A stretch of 64,000 bases of DNA from Halanaerobiaceae bacterium (GCA_003553225.1 PWDW01000024.1:1-64000), one strand, 5' to 3'. Positions 34,205 through 43,363 are shown, counted from the first letter of the stretch. Program-made: numbers and translations. Notes: a model not told the origin generated them from the letters alone.

Positions 34205-34380
34205 AGGTCAACGGTGTCTTCATAACAGGCAGGTTTTCTGACTGAGCTTCAGCACCCAAGTTATCCTTCCCGGTTAAAAAATCGGTGGTTGTATCTGGGG
34301 CTCAGCAACACAGCGGCGGGACCGTACCGGATTCACACCGGCTTCCCTATTAAAATCAGCATACATGATACAATATTCTA
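34205..34380 (-). ncRNA. Cobalamin (B12) riboswitch
   Basis: Read on the minus strand the region contains GGGAAGCCGGTG, GAATCCGGTACGGTCCCGCC, CTGAGCC and the B12 box AGTCAGAAAACCTGCC, in the canonical order and spacing. A transcription terminator follows before the DUF4430 start, so ligand binding should stop transcription of the DUF4430-ECF S pair. Confidence 0.93.
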
Positions 34381-34761
34381 TACTGATACACCCGTTATAC
34401 ATATTATGGACCCAAAACACATAATAAATTGAGTCATTTTTAAGTTATGATTTGAATATCTGTCTTTATTGTTCTGAATCTTTCTGACTTAATCCGTCTT
34501 TTTGTCTCTTCTTCTGCACCCATTAAATAATTATATTATTAATTTTAAAGAATTCTATTAATAATTAATTTCTATATGATCATTAAAAATCCTTCATTTA
34601 TTTTTATTTCCATTTAACTTTTTTATTATTTTTAAAGATATTACTATTTTAGGAAGGAAACAGTTTATGATTCCAGAATTATAAAATATACAGTAAATTA
34701 AAAATTTGAATAAAATTTTTGGGCCTAAATAAAAATGGTATAAAAGACAGGAGGAAAAAAC
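34381..34761. other. AT-rich divergent intergenic region
   Basis: About 380 bases between the riboswitch and the divergently transcribed desaturase gene. It must hold promoters for both, but no clear -35/-10 pair stands out. No gene is visible. Confidence 0.5.
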
Positions 34762-36258
34762 ATGGGGCGGCCAAAAGTCTTAATTATTGGTGGTGGACTG
34801 GGAGGGATTTCAGCAGCATTATCTCTTTCAGCCCTGGATTATTCAGTAGAAATTTTTGAAAAAAACAAATTTTTGGGGGGCAAACTTTATCAAACAGAAG
34901 AACAGGGCTTTATTTATGAAACGGGACCCTCTATTTTAACTATGCCTCATGTGATTGAAAAATTATTTACGATACACAATAGAAAGTTAAAAAATTATGT
35001 TGATTTAGAAAGAACAGAACCGGACTGGCGCTGTTTTTTTCCCGATAAAAAGGTTATTGATTTATTTTCAGATCCCAGCAGACTCTGTGCTGTAAATGAT
35101 TGTGTGCCGGAAAAAGAGCTTTTTAATTTAATAAAATATAATAGATACTGCAGAAAAATGGGTAAACTGGTTGAGAAAACATATTTCAAACAGGGCTTAG
35201 AGAGCTTCTGGCAGGTTTTAAAAAGCTACGGAGTTCTGAATTCACTGAGAGGAATGGATTATTTAACCACCATGAATGCTGCTGTAGAAGGTTTTTTGGA
35301 TAATGAACATTTAAAGACAATATTTAATAATTTTAGCTTTTATGTGGGTTCTTCCCCTTTCCGGGCCCCGGCTGTGTTCAATCTTCTTCCTTATATACAG
35401 TTTGAATATGGTATATGGTATGTATCGGGTGGTTTGAGCCGTCTGATTGAAGCTCTGCAAAAATTGATGACAGAACTTGATATTAAGATTCACACCACCC
35501 AGGAGGTCAAACGAGTTCAGGTTGCCAAAGAAGATAATACTGTAACTGGTTTAATTCTTCAGGATGGAAGTCAGATAACTGGTGATATAATTGTGTCTAA
35601 CATGGAAGTTATTCCCTTTTACCGGGATTTAATCTCAGACAAAAGAAATAATAAGCTGCTTAATTCCTATAAAGAAAAATATGAGCCATCATGCTCCGGT
35701 TATGAGTTACATTTAGGTGTTGACCGGAAATATCCTGATTTAAATCACCACAATTTCTTCTTTTCGGCTGATCAAAAACAGTATTTTAACAGTGTATTTG
35801 AAAAATATAAATTACCTTCAGATCCCACAGTTTATCTGGCTGTTCCCAGCCGGACTGACCTCGACCGGGCTCCTTCGGGAGGTGAAATTTTCAAAACACT
35901 GGTTCAAATACCTCATCTTGGTAAATTAGATTACAGTCAGGATGATTTTAATAAACTAAAAAGCAAAATTATACAAAAACTGGAGAATATGGGGGTTCAA
36001 GATTTAAATGAACATATAGTTTTTAGCCGTGAAATATTACCCCGGGATATCAGGAATATATCCTATTCTCACAGAGGTTCAATGTATGGGGTGGTTAGTG
36101 ACAGCAAAAAGAATAAGGGATTTAAAGCACCCCGCAGAAGTGAGCTTTATGATAATTTATTTTTCGTGGGTGCAAGTGTAAACCCGGGAGGTAGTATTCC
36201 CATGGTAATTTTGTCCGGGCAAAAAACAGCCAAAATGATAAAAGAAAAGATTAATTAA
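34762..36258 (+). CDS. Phytoene desaturase-family oxidoreductase (CrtI/CrtN-like)
   Basis: A 498-residue FAD enzyme. The dinucleotide-binding motif VLIIGGGLGGISAALSL is followed by VEIFEKNKFLGGKLYQTEEQGF and YETGPSILTMP; the C-terminal FVGASVNPGGSIPMVILSGQ is the family's carotenoid-desaturase signature. Family enzymes desaturate or oxidise C30/C40 carotenoids and are membrane-associated. No phytoene or squalene synthase gene is in the window, so the pathway cannot be confirmed and a related retinol or lipid desaturase role is possible. AGGAGG precedes the ATG. It appears to be monocistronic. Confidence 0.85.
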   Translation: MGRPKVLIIGGGLGGISAALSLSALDYSVEIFEKNKFLGGKLYQTEEQGFIYETGPSILTMPHVIEKLFTIHNRKLKNYVDLERTEPDWRCFFPDKKVIDLFSDPSRLCAVNDCVPEKELFNLIKYNRYCRKMGKLVEKTYFKQGLESFWQVLKSYGVLNSLRGMDYLTTMNAAVEGFLDNEHLKTIFNNFSFYVGSSPFRAPAVFNLLPYIQFEYGIWYVSGGLSRLIEALQKLMTELDIKIHTTQEVKRVQVAKEDNTVTGLILQDGSQITGDIIVSNMEVIPFYRDLISDKRNNKLLNSYKEKYEPSCSGYELHLGVDRKYPDLNHHNFFFSADQKQYFNSVFEKYKLPSDPTVYLAVPSRTDLDRAPSGGEIFKTLVQIPHLGKLDYSQDDFNKLKSKIIQKLENMGVQDLNEHIVFSREILPRDIRNISYSHRGSMYGVVSDSKKNKGFKAPRRSELYDNLFFVGASVNPGGSIPMVILSGQKTAKMIKEKIN

Positions 36259-36347
36259 ATAATCAATAAATTTGCAGGATTTTCATTTTATTTATTGAAT
36301 TTATAAAATACTGTTTGTTTGATAGTACAGGGGAAGGGGGGACTAAT

Positions 36348-37136
36348 TTGCATAACTGGTTTAAATGCAGAACCTGTCAGGAAGAATTTTTTATGGATGG
36401 TAATAAACAGGGATTAATTAAGAATAATTGTGAAAAATGTGGAGGAGAGCTGTATAAAATTTATCGTAAGGTAAACCGGGTATTGAAGGAAGGTAGAAAG
36501 GTAAATGTACTTATTGGCCCGGATCTTGAACAGCTTGAAAAACAGTTTTTTGTTGAAGAAGTTCATGAAAGCAAAATTGATTTTTCTTTACAGAATAATT
36601 TTACTATACAGAAGAATGTATCTCCCGGCCGGAGAATTAGAATTGATTTCAGCCACAGCAAACAGCCTGAGGGCAGATTTTATTTTGAAAGTATTGTCCT
36701 TGAATATTTTAATAGTGATGATAATGATCTTGTGGTAAGTAGACCTGATTATTTGATTTTTCAAAATGAAAGAAGAGCAGCCCGGATCACCATGAACTTT
36801 CAGGCTGGTTTCAAATTTGATTTTGAAGATAAAATACATAATGATAATTTTAAAAAGGTTCAGGTTTCTGATCTGAGTACTACCGGTATATTTGTAATTA
36901 CTTCTGATGTCTGTCATGAGGAAATCAAAAAAGGTAGATCTGTTAAAATAAATTTTGAAGTAAATAAAAATGAGCTGCTGTTAAAAGGCAGGATCGTTAG
37001 AGCTGAAAACATTGATTTAAGAAACCAGAAAATGGGCCTGGGTATTGAATTTATGAATATTGATCAGGAAAAAAAAGATTTAATTAGAAGAATCCAGCAA
37101 ATGGAGATCAAGTCAGAATCAAAAAACACTATCTAA
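36348..37136 (+). CDS. Zinc-ribbon plus PilZ domain protein
   Basis: A 262-residue cytoplasmic protein. The TTG at 36348 is chosen because AAGGGGG lies 7 bases upstream and translation starts right before the zinc ribbon CRTCQEEF...CEKCGGEL. Residues about 45-140 resemble the YcgR-type N-terminal flagellar brake domain. The C-terminal PilZ domain carries ERRAARI (RxxxR-like) near residue 145 and DLSTTGIF (DxSxxG), the two cyclic-di-GMP-binding motifs. It is likely a c-di-GMP receptor controlling motility or surface behaviour. The attached zinc ribbon is unusual. No flagellar gene is near. Confidence 0.8.
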   Translation: MHNWFKCRTCQEEFFMDGNKQGLIKNNCEKCGGELYKIYRKVNRVLKEGRKVNVLIGPDLEQLEKQFFVEEVHESKIDFSLQNNFTIQKNVSPGRRIRIDFSHSKQPEGRFYFESIVLEYFNSDDNDLVVSRPDYLIFQNERRAARITMNFQAGFKFDFEDKIHNDNFKKVQVSDLSTTGIFVITSDVCHEEIKKGRSVKINFEVNKNELLLKGRIVRAENIDLRNQKMGLGIEFMNIDQEKKDLIRRIQQMEIKSESKNTI

Positions 37137-37160
37137 AATTTGAAAAGTGTTAAATAAACA

Positions 37161-37190
37161 TGGTGGGGCTGTGTCGGTCCCACTATTTTA
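37161..37190 (+). terminator. Likely intrinsic terminator
   Basis: TGGTGGGG (37161-37168) pairs with TCCCACTA (37178-37185), including G-U pairs, followed by TTTTAGTTT. It ends the PilZ gene transcript. Confidence 0.55.
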
Positions 37191-37323
37191 GTTTAAATGT
37201 TGCTGAGATTTACTGGTTAAGCTGTAAGCTGAAAGAACTAAAATAATATGTCACTAATAAATTAAAATAAATTAAAATATAAGTTCAATTTATTTCCAAA
37301 AGAAAGCTATCAGGAGAACAACA

Positions 37324-38076
37324 ATGAAAAAAATAAAATTTCGATTTTACAGCCGGTTAAATTTGTTTTTGGACAAATCTTCTCACAAAAAGGAACTTAT
37401 TCATAGTTTTTTTGGCCGGCAGAGTATCAAAGACCGCATTGAGACCATAGGTATTCCCCATACTGAGGTTCATCTTATTTTAGAAAATGGTACTCCAGTA
37501 GATTTCAAACACCAGGCCCGGGCGGGCACGTTATATAGTGTTTATCCTTTTTTTCATAACTTAGATCTTACAGAAGATATGCAGTTACGGGTTCCGTATA
37601 AAGGTAAACCTAAATTCATTCTGGACACCCATCTGGGCAAACTGGCCCGTTATCTTAGGTTTTATAATTTTGATACTGTTTATCAAAACAAATATAAAGA
37701 TAAAAAAATAGTTGATACTGCTGTTGAGGACAACCGGATTATTTTAACCCGTGATCATGGACTGTTAAAAAGGAAAAGAGTTGTTTATGGGTTTTTTATA
37801 CACCATGATGATCCTATATATCAGCTGGCATCTGTTATTGATCGTTATAATCTGTTTTCATATGATTTAAAAACAAACAGCCGCTGTCCGCTGTGCAATA
37901 AATCACTACAAAAGGTGCCCAAACAAAAAATTGTGGACCGCCTGGAACCTTTAACCAAAAAACATTATCATGATTTTCAAATATGTGTAAACTGTGATAA
38001 AATTTACTGGAAAGGTTCCCACTATCAAAAGAACCAAAAATTACTGGAAAAAGTAAAATGCTTAAAGATTTATTAG
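37324..38076 (+). CDS. Mut7-C RNase domain protein with N-terminal ubiquitin-like domain
   Basis: A 250-residue protein. Residues 1-85 match the ubiquitin-like Mut7-C partner (IKFRFYSRLNLFL, IPHTEVHLILENGTPVDF). Residues 95-240 are the Mut7-C PIN-type nuclease domain: FILDTHLGKLARYLRFYNFDT, IILTRDHGLLKR with acidic residues expected to bind metal, and a zinc ribbon CPLCNKSL...CVNCDKIYWKGSHY. The family is thought to act on RNA; no substrate is established. AGGAGAA precedes the ATG. It stands alone. Confidence 0.88.
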   Translation: MKKIKFRFYSRLNLFLDKSSHKKELIHSFFGRQSIKDRIETIGIPHTEVHLILENGTPVDFKHQARAGTLYSVYPFFHNLDLTEDMQLRVPYKGKPKFILDTHLGKLARYLRFYNFDTVYQNKYKDKKIVDTAVEDNRIILTRDHGLLKRKRVVYGFFIHHDDPIYQLASVIDRYNLFSYDLKTNSRCPLCNKSLQKVPKQKIVDRLEPLTKKHYHDFQICVNCDKIYWKGSHYQKNQKLLEKVKCLKIY

Positions 38077-38082
38077 TTTTAA

Positions 38083-38108
38083 AAATAGCAAATATAAATA
38101 GCAAATAT
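38083..38108. repeat. 13-bp tandem repeat, two copies
   Basis: AAATAGCAAATAT occurs twice in direct succession (38083-38095 and 38096-38108), just before the beta-galactosidase gene. The core AGCAAATATA also recurs in the intergenic repeat at 47191-47213. Confidence 0.6.
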
Positions 38109-38153
38109 AAAATTTTGTTATACTGTCAATAAAATTTCAGGGAGGCTGAAAAG

Positions 38154-41100
38154 ATGAGCAAAAATCAGAAGCATAATGAACTTAATATCTGGGAAGACCC
38201 TACAATTTTTAAACAGGGACAGGTTAAACCCCATACTCCAATTGTTCCTTTTAATGATGAAAAAGAGGCCCGAAACAGTAAAAAGGATCAGTCCCAATTG
38301 TTTAAATCTTTAAATGGAGATTGGTATTTTAAGTGGTCAGAAAATTTACAGGAGGCTCCGGATGAATTTTATAATTCTGAATATGATGTTGGTGGCTGGG
38401 ACAAAATTTCTGTACCTTCCTGCTGGCAGATGGAAGGGTATGGTTATCCTATGTTCAGAAATGTTGCTCATACCTTTATCAGTGATCCTCCCCGGGTACC
38501 TCATGATTTTAATCCAGTTGGGTCATATGTAAGAAAATTTCAGATACCTGAAAACTGGTTACAGAAAAAGATTTTGCTTCGATTTGAGGGAGTCAAATCT
38601 GCTTCCTTTGTTTATTTAAATGGCCAGAAAGTGGGTTATAATCAGGGAGGAATGGAACCGGCTGAATATGATATAACAGATTATTTGCAAACCGGGGAGA
38701 ATAAGCTGGCCGTTAAAGTACTGCGTTATTCGGATGGCACATATATGGAATGTCAGGATATGTGGCGTCTGGCGGGTATATACCGGGATGTTTATTTAAC
38801 AGCAGTACCCAGGATACATATTCGTGATTATTTTGTCCAGACCAAACTGGATGATAATTATGAAGATGCTAACCTGGATATTTCTGTGGAAATTCAGCAC
38901 AATTTAAATGAAAATAGGGATAACGAACTCCGGAAATATTCGTTATTATTTAAATTATATGATACTGAAGGAGATAATATTGTCCATAAAAAAGCATCTC
39001 TTTCTGAAGTTGAAAAAAGTTCTCCGGGACTTACCACCCTTAAATTTCGGGAAAATATCAAAAACCCTCAAAAATGGTCTGCCGAATATCCTAATTTATA
39101 TGATTTTACTTTAGAACTAATTACTCCCACCGGAGAGACCGGGGAAGTTGTTGCCGACAGGATTGGATTCAGGGAAATTGAAATTAAAAATCAGGCTCTT
39201 TATGTTAATGGTGTTCAGGTAAAGTTAAATGGGGTGAACAGTCATATGCATCACCCGGAGACGGGAAGAAGAGTTGATAAAGAAACCCTGTGTAAGGATT
39301 TAATTCTCATGAAACAGTTTAATATTAACTGTGTCCGAACCTCTCATTATCCTCCTGAACCCGAATATTTAGCTCTGGCAGATGAACTTGGTATGTATAT
39401 AATAGATGAAACAGGAGATGAAGCTCATGCAGCAGAATTTATTTCAGATAAACCGGAATGGAAACAGCAGTATCTGGATAGGATGCGCAGAATGGTTTAC
39501 CGGGATCGCAATCATCCTTCGGTAATAATGTGGAGTGCGGGCAATGAAAGTGGCTGGGGAGAGAACATCTGCTCCTTAATTAAAGAAGGAAAAGAAATAG
39601 ATCCCACCCGTCCGGGCTGGATGTATGGAGGGAATCAGGATGGAGATCCCCGGAATAATCCTATTAAGTGTGAAGATATAGTGGGTCCCCGCTATCAAAA
39701 ACCATTTTTATTAAAAAATAGATTTGGCAGAATTGATTCGAATATTGATGATCGCCCTTCTTTTATGGATGAATACCTTTCTGCAGCCGGCAATGGTCTG
39801 GGAGGACTTGATGAATACTGGGATGTTATTCGGGATCACCCACGTTTGACCGGTGGTGCTATCTGGGACTGGGTTAGTCCGGGAATTAAAAAAGATGTTA
39901 TAACCATACCCGATAAAGCTGAAGGTCATATTCAGTGTACACTTATGGGCCAGGCCCGGGTTGTAGAAACCGAGCAGAAAAATGTTCTCCAGTTGAGTGG
40001 TCATGATGACTGGGTGGAAGTATATCAGTCTCCTTATCTCGATATAACGGGTGATGAGCTTTCTTTATATATTAAAGTTAAACCCAAAAAATCACAGGGT
40101 GAAAATACTTTTATCACCAAAGGGAGCTATCAATTTGGGATAATAGAAAACAATAATGAAAACCTGGAATTTTACATTGGCGGCCAAAACAGGACTTCTC
40201 TGGAGGTTGAACTTCCCCGAAATTGGTGGGACAGCTGGCATGAATTAATGGGAGTTTTGGCCGGTAATCAGCTAAAAATATATATTGACGGAGTATTAGC
40301 CGGTACCAGGGATTGTGCTCATAAAATTACCAATACTCCCTTTCCGGTTCAAATTGGCCGTGATATACAAAAACAGGGTCAGGATGATGAGGAGTTCACC
40401 TGTAGTGCTGAAATTGAAAAAGTTGGTATCTTTGCAGGTGAAATAGAGCCTGATCAGCTGGAAAAATTTAATAATCCGGAATCTGAAAAAGAAACCAGAC
40501 TCTGGCTTGATTTTGAATCAAAAGCAAAAGAAGGCTATTTTTTCTCACGGGGTCGTGAAGCCAGAACTTATGGGTTAATCTGGCCGGATCGTAAAATAAA
40601 GCCGGAATTGTGGCAGGTGAAAAAAAGTGCTCAACCTGTAAAAATCACAAAACAAAAACAGAATTTTCGAAAATATGAAATTCAAAATCTGCATCATTTT
40701 CGCAATTTAGCTGAACTTAACTGCAGCTGGAAACTTACAGAACAGGGAAGCAGAGTCAAACAGCAGGGTCAGCTGGAAATAGAGCTGCCGCCTGGAGACA
40801 GCAAAGTTATTGAAATTCCATTCCATAAACCTGAAATAACTGATGATAGTACTGATTACTTTTTGACAATTCAGTTTACCCTGCCGGAAAGAAAAAGCTG
40901 GGCTGAAAAAGGACACGAGATAGCCTGGGCCCAATTTAATATACCTTTTTCTGATTCATTTCTGGAATTGAAATCAGAAACAGAGAATAATGAATCTGAT
41001 ACTTCAGGCAGCTCAAAGAAGTTAGAAGTTAAGGAAGATTTAGAAGGTCAGGAAAGTATTATTGTCTCAGGAGAAGATTTTAAATATACATTTGATACAA

Positions 41101-41933
41101 AAACCGGTCAGCTGTCAGAAGCCAGTAAAAAAGGAAAATTATTTATTTCTTCCGGTCCCCGTTTTAATGTCTGGCGCCCTCCGGTGGCCAATGAGCTTGA
41201 TAGCTGGTGTATGTTTCATATGGATCTTCCCCATCAGTCTGATGAACTGGGGGATAATGTAGCTTCTGCCTGGAGGGCTGTAGGACTCGATAAATTGAAA
41301 ACTGAACTGGACAATATATCATTAAAAACCACAGACCGAAAAGTACAGTTAACAGCTGATCAAATTTTATCAGCAAATTATTATAATACAGGTTTTGAAA
41401 TTAAATTTAAGTATATTATTGACCAAAAGGGAGTTCTTACCGTAAGGGTGAAAGTGCTTCCCCGGGGCCAGCAGCCCTGCTGGCTGCCGAAAGCGGGTCT
41501 GCAGATGCGTGTTCCCCGTCAGTTCTCAAATTTAAGATGGTATGGACGTGGTCCTTTCAGCACATACCCGGATAGAAAAAGTGGAGCTAAAATAGGAATA
41601 TATGAAAGCTCTGTTGAACAGGAATATGAGCCCTATCTAATTCCACAGGATTATGGAAATAAAACCGAAGTAAAAAGGGTGGACCTGGAAGATGATCAGG
41701 GACGGGGGCTTAGAGTAACTGGTGCTGAAAAATTTAATTTCAATGCCCGCTTACATGATATAGAAAATCTGACAAGAGCACGTTATACCTATCAGCTTAA
41801 GGATAGTGAAGAAATAACTTTAAATATAGATCATAAGGTAAGTGGAGTTGGGGGAACTTCAATATCAGTATTAAATAAGTACCGGATTGTACCTGAAGAA
41901 TACAATTTTCAGTATACAATAAATGGCAAATAA
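38154..41933 (+). CDS. GH2 beta-galactosidase (LacZ-like) with inserted LamG-like domain
   Basis: A 1259-residue glycoside hydrolase family 2 enzyme with no signal peptide. The order is sugar-binding domain (1-215), immunoglobulin-like domain (220-340), TIM barrel, then galactose-mutarotase-like Bgal-small-N domain (about 965-1259). GVNSHMHHPETGRRV, WSAGNESGWGEN (acid/base Glu near 463) and SFMDEYLSAAGN (nucleophile Glu near 538) mark the active site. Between IWDWVSPGIKK and GLIWPDRKIKPELWQVKK, where the family normally has a short loop, about 170 extra residues (592-765) form a concanavalin/LamG-like domain (VLQLSGHDDWVEV, LSLYIKVKP, WHELMGVLAGNQLKIYIDG). GGGAGG precedes the ATG. The insertion may bind polymeric substrate. 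Confidence 0.88.
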   Translation: MSKNQKHNELNIWEDPTIFKQGQVKPHTPIVPFNDEKEARNSKKDQSQLFKSLNGDWYFKWSENLQEAPDEFYNSEYDVGGWDKISVPSCWQMEGYGYPMFRNVAHTFISDPPRVPHDFNPVGSYVRKFQIPENWLQKKILLRFEGVKSASFVYLNGQKVGYNQGGMEPAEYDITDYLQTGENKLAVKVLRYSDGTYMECQDMWRLAGIYRDVYLTAVPRIHIRDYFVQTKLDDNYEDANLDISVEIQHNLNENRDNELRKYSLLFKLYDTEGDNIVHKKASLSEVEKSSPGLTTLKFRENIKNPQKWSAEYPNLYDFTLELITPTGETGEVVADRIGFREIEIKNQALYVNGVQVKLNGVNSHMHHPETGRRVDKETLCKDLILMKQFNINCVRTSHYPPEPEYLALADELGMYIIDETGDEAHAAEFISDKPEWKQQYLDRMRRMVYRDRNHPSVIMWSAGNESGWGENICSLIKEGKEIDPTRPGWMYGGNQDGDPRNNPIKCEDIVGPRYQKPFLLKNRFGRIDSNIDDRPSFMDEYLSAAGNGLGGLDEYWDVIRDHPRLTGGAIWDWVSPGIKKDVITIPDKAEGHIQCTLMGQARVVETEQKNVLQLSGHDDWVEVYQSPYLDITGDELSLYIKVKPKKSQGENTFITKGSYQFGIIENNNENLEFYIGGQNRTSLEVELPRNWWDSWHELMGVLAGNQLKIYIDGVLAGTRDCAHKITNTPFPVQIGRDIQKQGQDDEEFTCSAEIEKVGIFAGEIEPDQLEKFNNPESEKETRLWLDFESKAKEGYFFSRGREARTYGLIWPDRKIKPELWQVKKSAQPVKITKQKQNFRKYEIQNLHHFRNLAELNCSWKLTEQGSRVKQQGQLEIELPPGDSKVIEIPFHKPEITDDSTDYFLTIQFTLPERKSWAEKGHEIAWAQFNIPFSDSFLELKSETENNESDTSGSSKKLEVKEDLEGQESIIVSGEDFKYTFDTKTGQLSEASKKGKLFISSGPRFNVWRPPVANELDSWCMFHMDLPHQSDELGDNVASAWRAVGLDKLKTELDNISLKTTDRKVQLTADQILSANYYNTGFEIKFKYIIDQKGVLTVRVKVLPRGQQPCWLPKAGLQMRVPRQFSNLRWYGRGPFSTYPDRKSGAKIGIYESSVEQEYEPYLIPQDYGNKTEVKRVDLEDDQGRGLRVTGAEKFNFNARLHDIENLTRARYTYQLKDSEEITLNIDHKVSGVGGTSISVLNKYRIVPEEYNFQYTINGK

Positions 41934-42002
41934 TATATTTTAAATCCTATTCAGGCTTTTATCCTCTCTTCCAGATCACACCACTCTAAGCTGTATTTAA
42001 AA

Positions 42003-42054
42003 GGGGGGATGAAGGCCTGTTTCTATATATAAAACCGTAGATTTCATCCTCCCC
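42003..42054. terminator. Hairpin after the beta-galactosidase gene
   Basis: GGGGGGATGAA (42003-42013) pairs with TTCATCCTCCCC (42043-42054), a GC-rich stem around a loop of about 30 bases. The trailing bases are AAAAATATATT, so it is not a classical T-tract terminator; it may still end or protect the message. Confidence 0.45.
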
Positions 42055-42092
42055 AAAAATATATTATATCCCTGTAGACTGTAGATTTTAAT

Positions 42093-42121
42093 TTGACAAT
42101 CACTGGATTTAAAGATAAAAT
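42093..42121 (+). promoter_or_regulatory. Promoter for the TolC-ABC exporter operon
   Basis: TTGACA (42093-42098), 17-base spacer, TAAAAT (42116-42121). The start near 42128 leaves a leader of about 120 bases. Confidence 0.65.
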
Positions 42122-42250
42122 GATTATATTAATCAATTGATATACATTTTACAAAAGAACTGTTATTACATAAAAATATATTTAGGTTAGTATGTTTTTT
42201 AGGGAAAAATGAGCAATTTTTTAAAAATAAGGAAGGAAGTGTTAATTGCT

Positions 42251-43363
42251 ATGAAATACAGAAATATCATGATTATCATTTTTTTACTTTTTACAGGAAT
42301 GATGATTTTTTCATTTTCTGCTTCTGCTGAACAGGAGACTGCTGAACAGGAGACTGCTGAACAGGAAATAGTTGAATTGATTCCTTCGGAGACAATTGAA
42401 CGGGCTCTGGAACACAGTATTGATCTTAAAATTGCCCGGCTGGAATTAGAAAATGCTGAAATTGAATATGAAAAAACACAGGCTGAAGAACTAAGCACTC
42501 AATCAAGATATGATGAGCTGCAGGCTGAGCTGCAGATGGATCAGGCCAGAGAATCCTTTCAGGGACAGAAAAGAGGAACCATCATTTCGATTACCGAAAT
42601 GTATCTTGAAATTTTAACATCCCGGGAAGAAATAGAGATACTAGAAAAACAGAAACAGCTGCAGAAAAGACAGCTGGAAGTTACCGAAGCCCAGTATGAA
42701 GCAGGATATACGGGGCGGATGAGTCTGGCAGGTGCTGAACATGCTTACGAAAATGCCCAGATTGAACTGGAATATTCCCGAAGAGAACTGGAGCATAAAA
42801 TACAGGAGTTCAGGGATGAAATTGGCCTTATAGATGATGTTGATTTTAAATTAGCTGAGGTGGAACAGCCCGCAGTAATGGATTATTCCCGGGAGGAAAC
42901 GGTAAATATGATTCTGGAAAATGATTTCAGCCTGGAGGTTGATCAGCGGCAGGTAGAGCTTAATGAAGTTTCTTTAGAACGGGCCCGGGTCTCAGGTGTT
43001 TCCAGGCTGGATGAAAAACAGCTGGAAAATAATTTAGAGCTGGCCAATTTAAATTTAGAACAAAATACTCGCAGGATAAAAAACCAGGCTCGAAGTCAAT
43101 TTAATTCTTTTCAGAGAACCGCAGAACAGATGAGAATGAGTGAAAAAAGTCTTGAACAGGAACAAGAAAATTTCAAGATTACTGAAGAACAGTACAGGGC
43201 GGGAACGAGAACAGAAAATGAACTGCTGTCGGCAGAAATTGATTTACTTGAAGCAGAGAACAGATTGAATGGAGCAATAATAAATTATCTGATAAGTGAA
43301 CTTAATCTAATGCAGAGTATGGGGTTGGACCTCGGGAGGGTATATGATGAGCAGCTTAAGTAG
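42251..43363 (+). CDS. TolC-family outer membrane efflux protein
   Basis: A 370-residue exported protein. A signal peptide covers residues 1-25 (MIIIFLLFTGMMIFSFSASA, cleavage after ASA). The mature part is long alpha-helical coiled coil with the two-fold TolC pattern: IDLKIARLELENAEIEYEKTQAE and LLSAEIDLLEAENRLNGAIINYLISELNL. It should trimerise into an outer-membrane channel, evidence for a diderm cell. Just after the cleavage site a 15-base unit (EQETA) is repeated. An in-frame ATG at 42209 would lengthen the N-terminus by 14 residues; 42251 gives a normal signal peptide and has AGGAAG 11 bases upstream. The next gene overlaps its 3' end. Confidence 0.85.
   Translation: MKYRNIMIIIFLLFTGMMIFSFSASAEQETAEQETAEQEIVELIPSETIERALEHSIDLKIARLELENAEIEYEKTQAEELSTQSRYDELQAELQMDQARESFQGQKRGTIISITEMYLEILTSREEIEILEKQKQLQKRQLEVTEAQYEAGYTGRMSLAGAEHAYENAQIELEYSRRELEHKIQEFRDEIGLIDDVDFKLAEVEQPAVMDYSREETVNMILENDFSLEVDQRQVELNEVSLERARVSGVSRLDEKQLENNLELANLNLEQNTRRIKNQARSQFNSFQRTAEQMRMSEKSLEQEQENFKITEEQYRAGTRTENELLSAEIDLLEAENRLNGAIINYLISELNLMQSMGLDLGRVYDEQLK
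42326..42370 (+). repeat. 15-bp in-frame tandem repeat
   Basis: GCTGAACAGGAGACT occurs twice in succession (42326-42355), with a third diverged copy ending in GAAATA to 42370. It encodes A-E-Q-E-T repeats at the N-terminus of the mature TolC-family protein and could vary in copy number by slippage. Confidence 0.8.

Noticed and set aside
36588-36917. 109-codon minus-strand frame within the PilZ gene
   Set aside because: Low-complexity shadow of the PilZ gene with no Shine-Dalgarno.
42209-42250. Upstream ATG giving an N-terminal extension (MSNFLKI) of the first TolC-family protein, identical over 21 bases to the start of the gene at 2139
   Set aside because: Its Shine-Dalgarno is only 3 bases away and the extension precedes a normal signal peptide. 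The shared 21-mer is AT-rich and probably chance.
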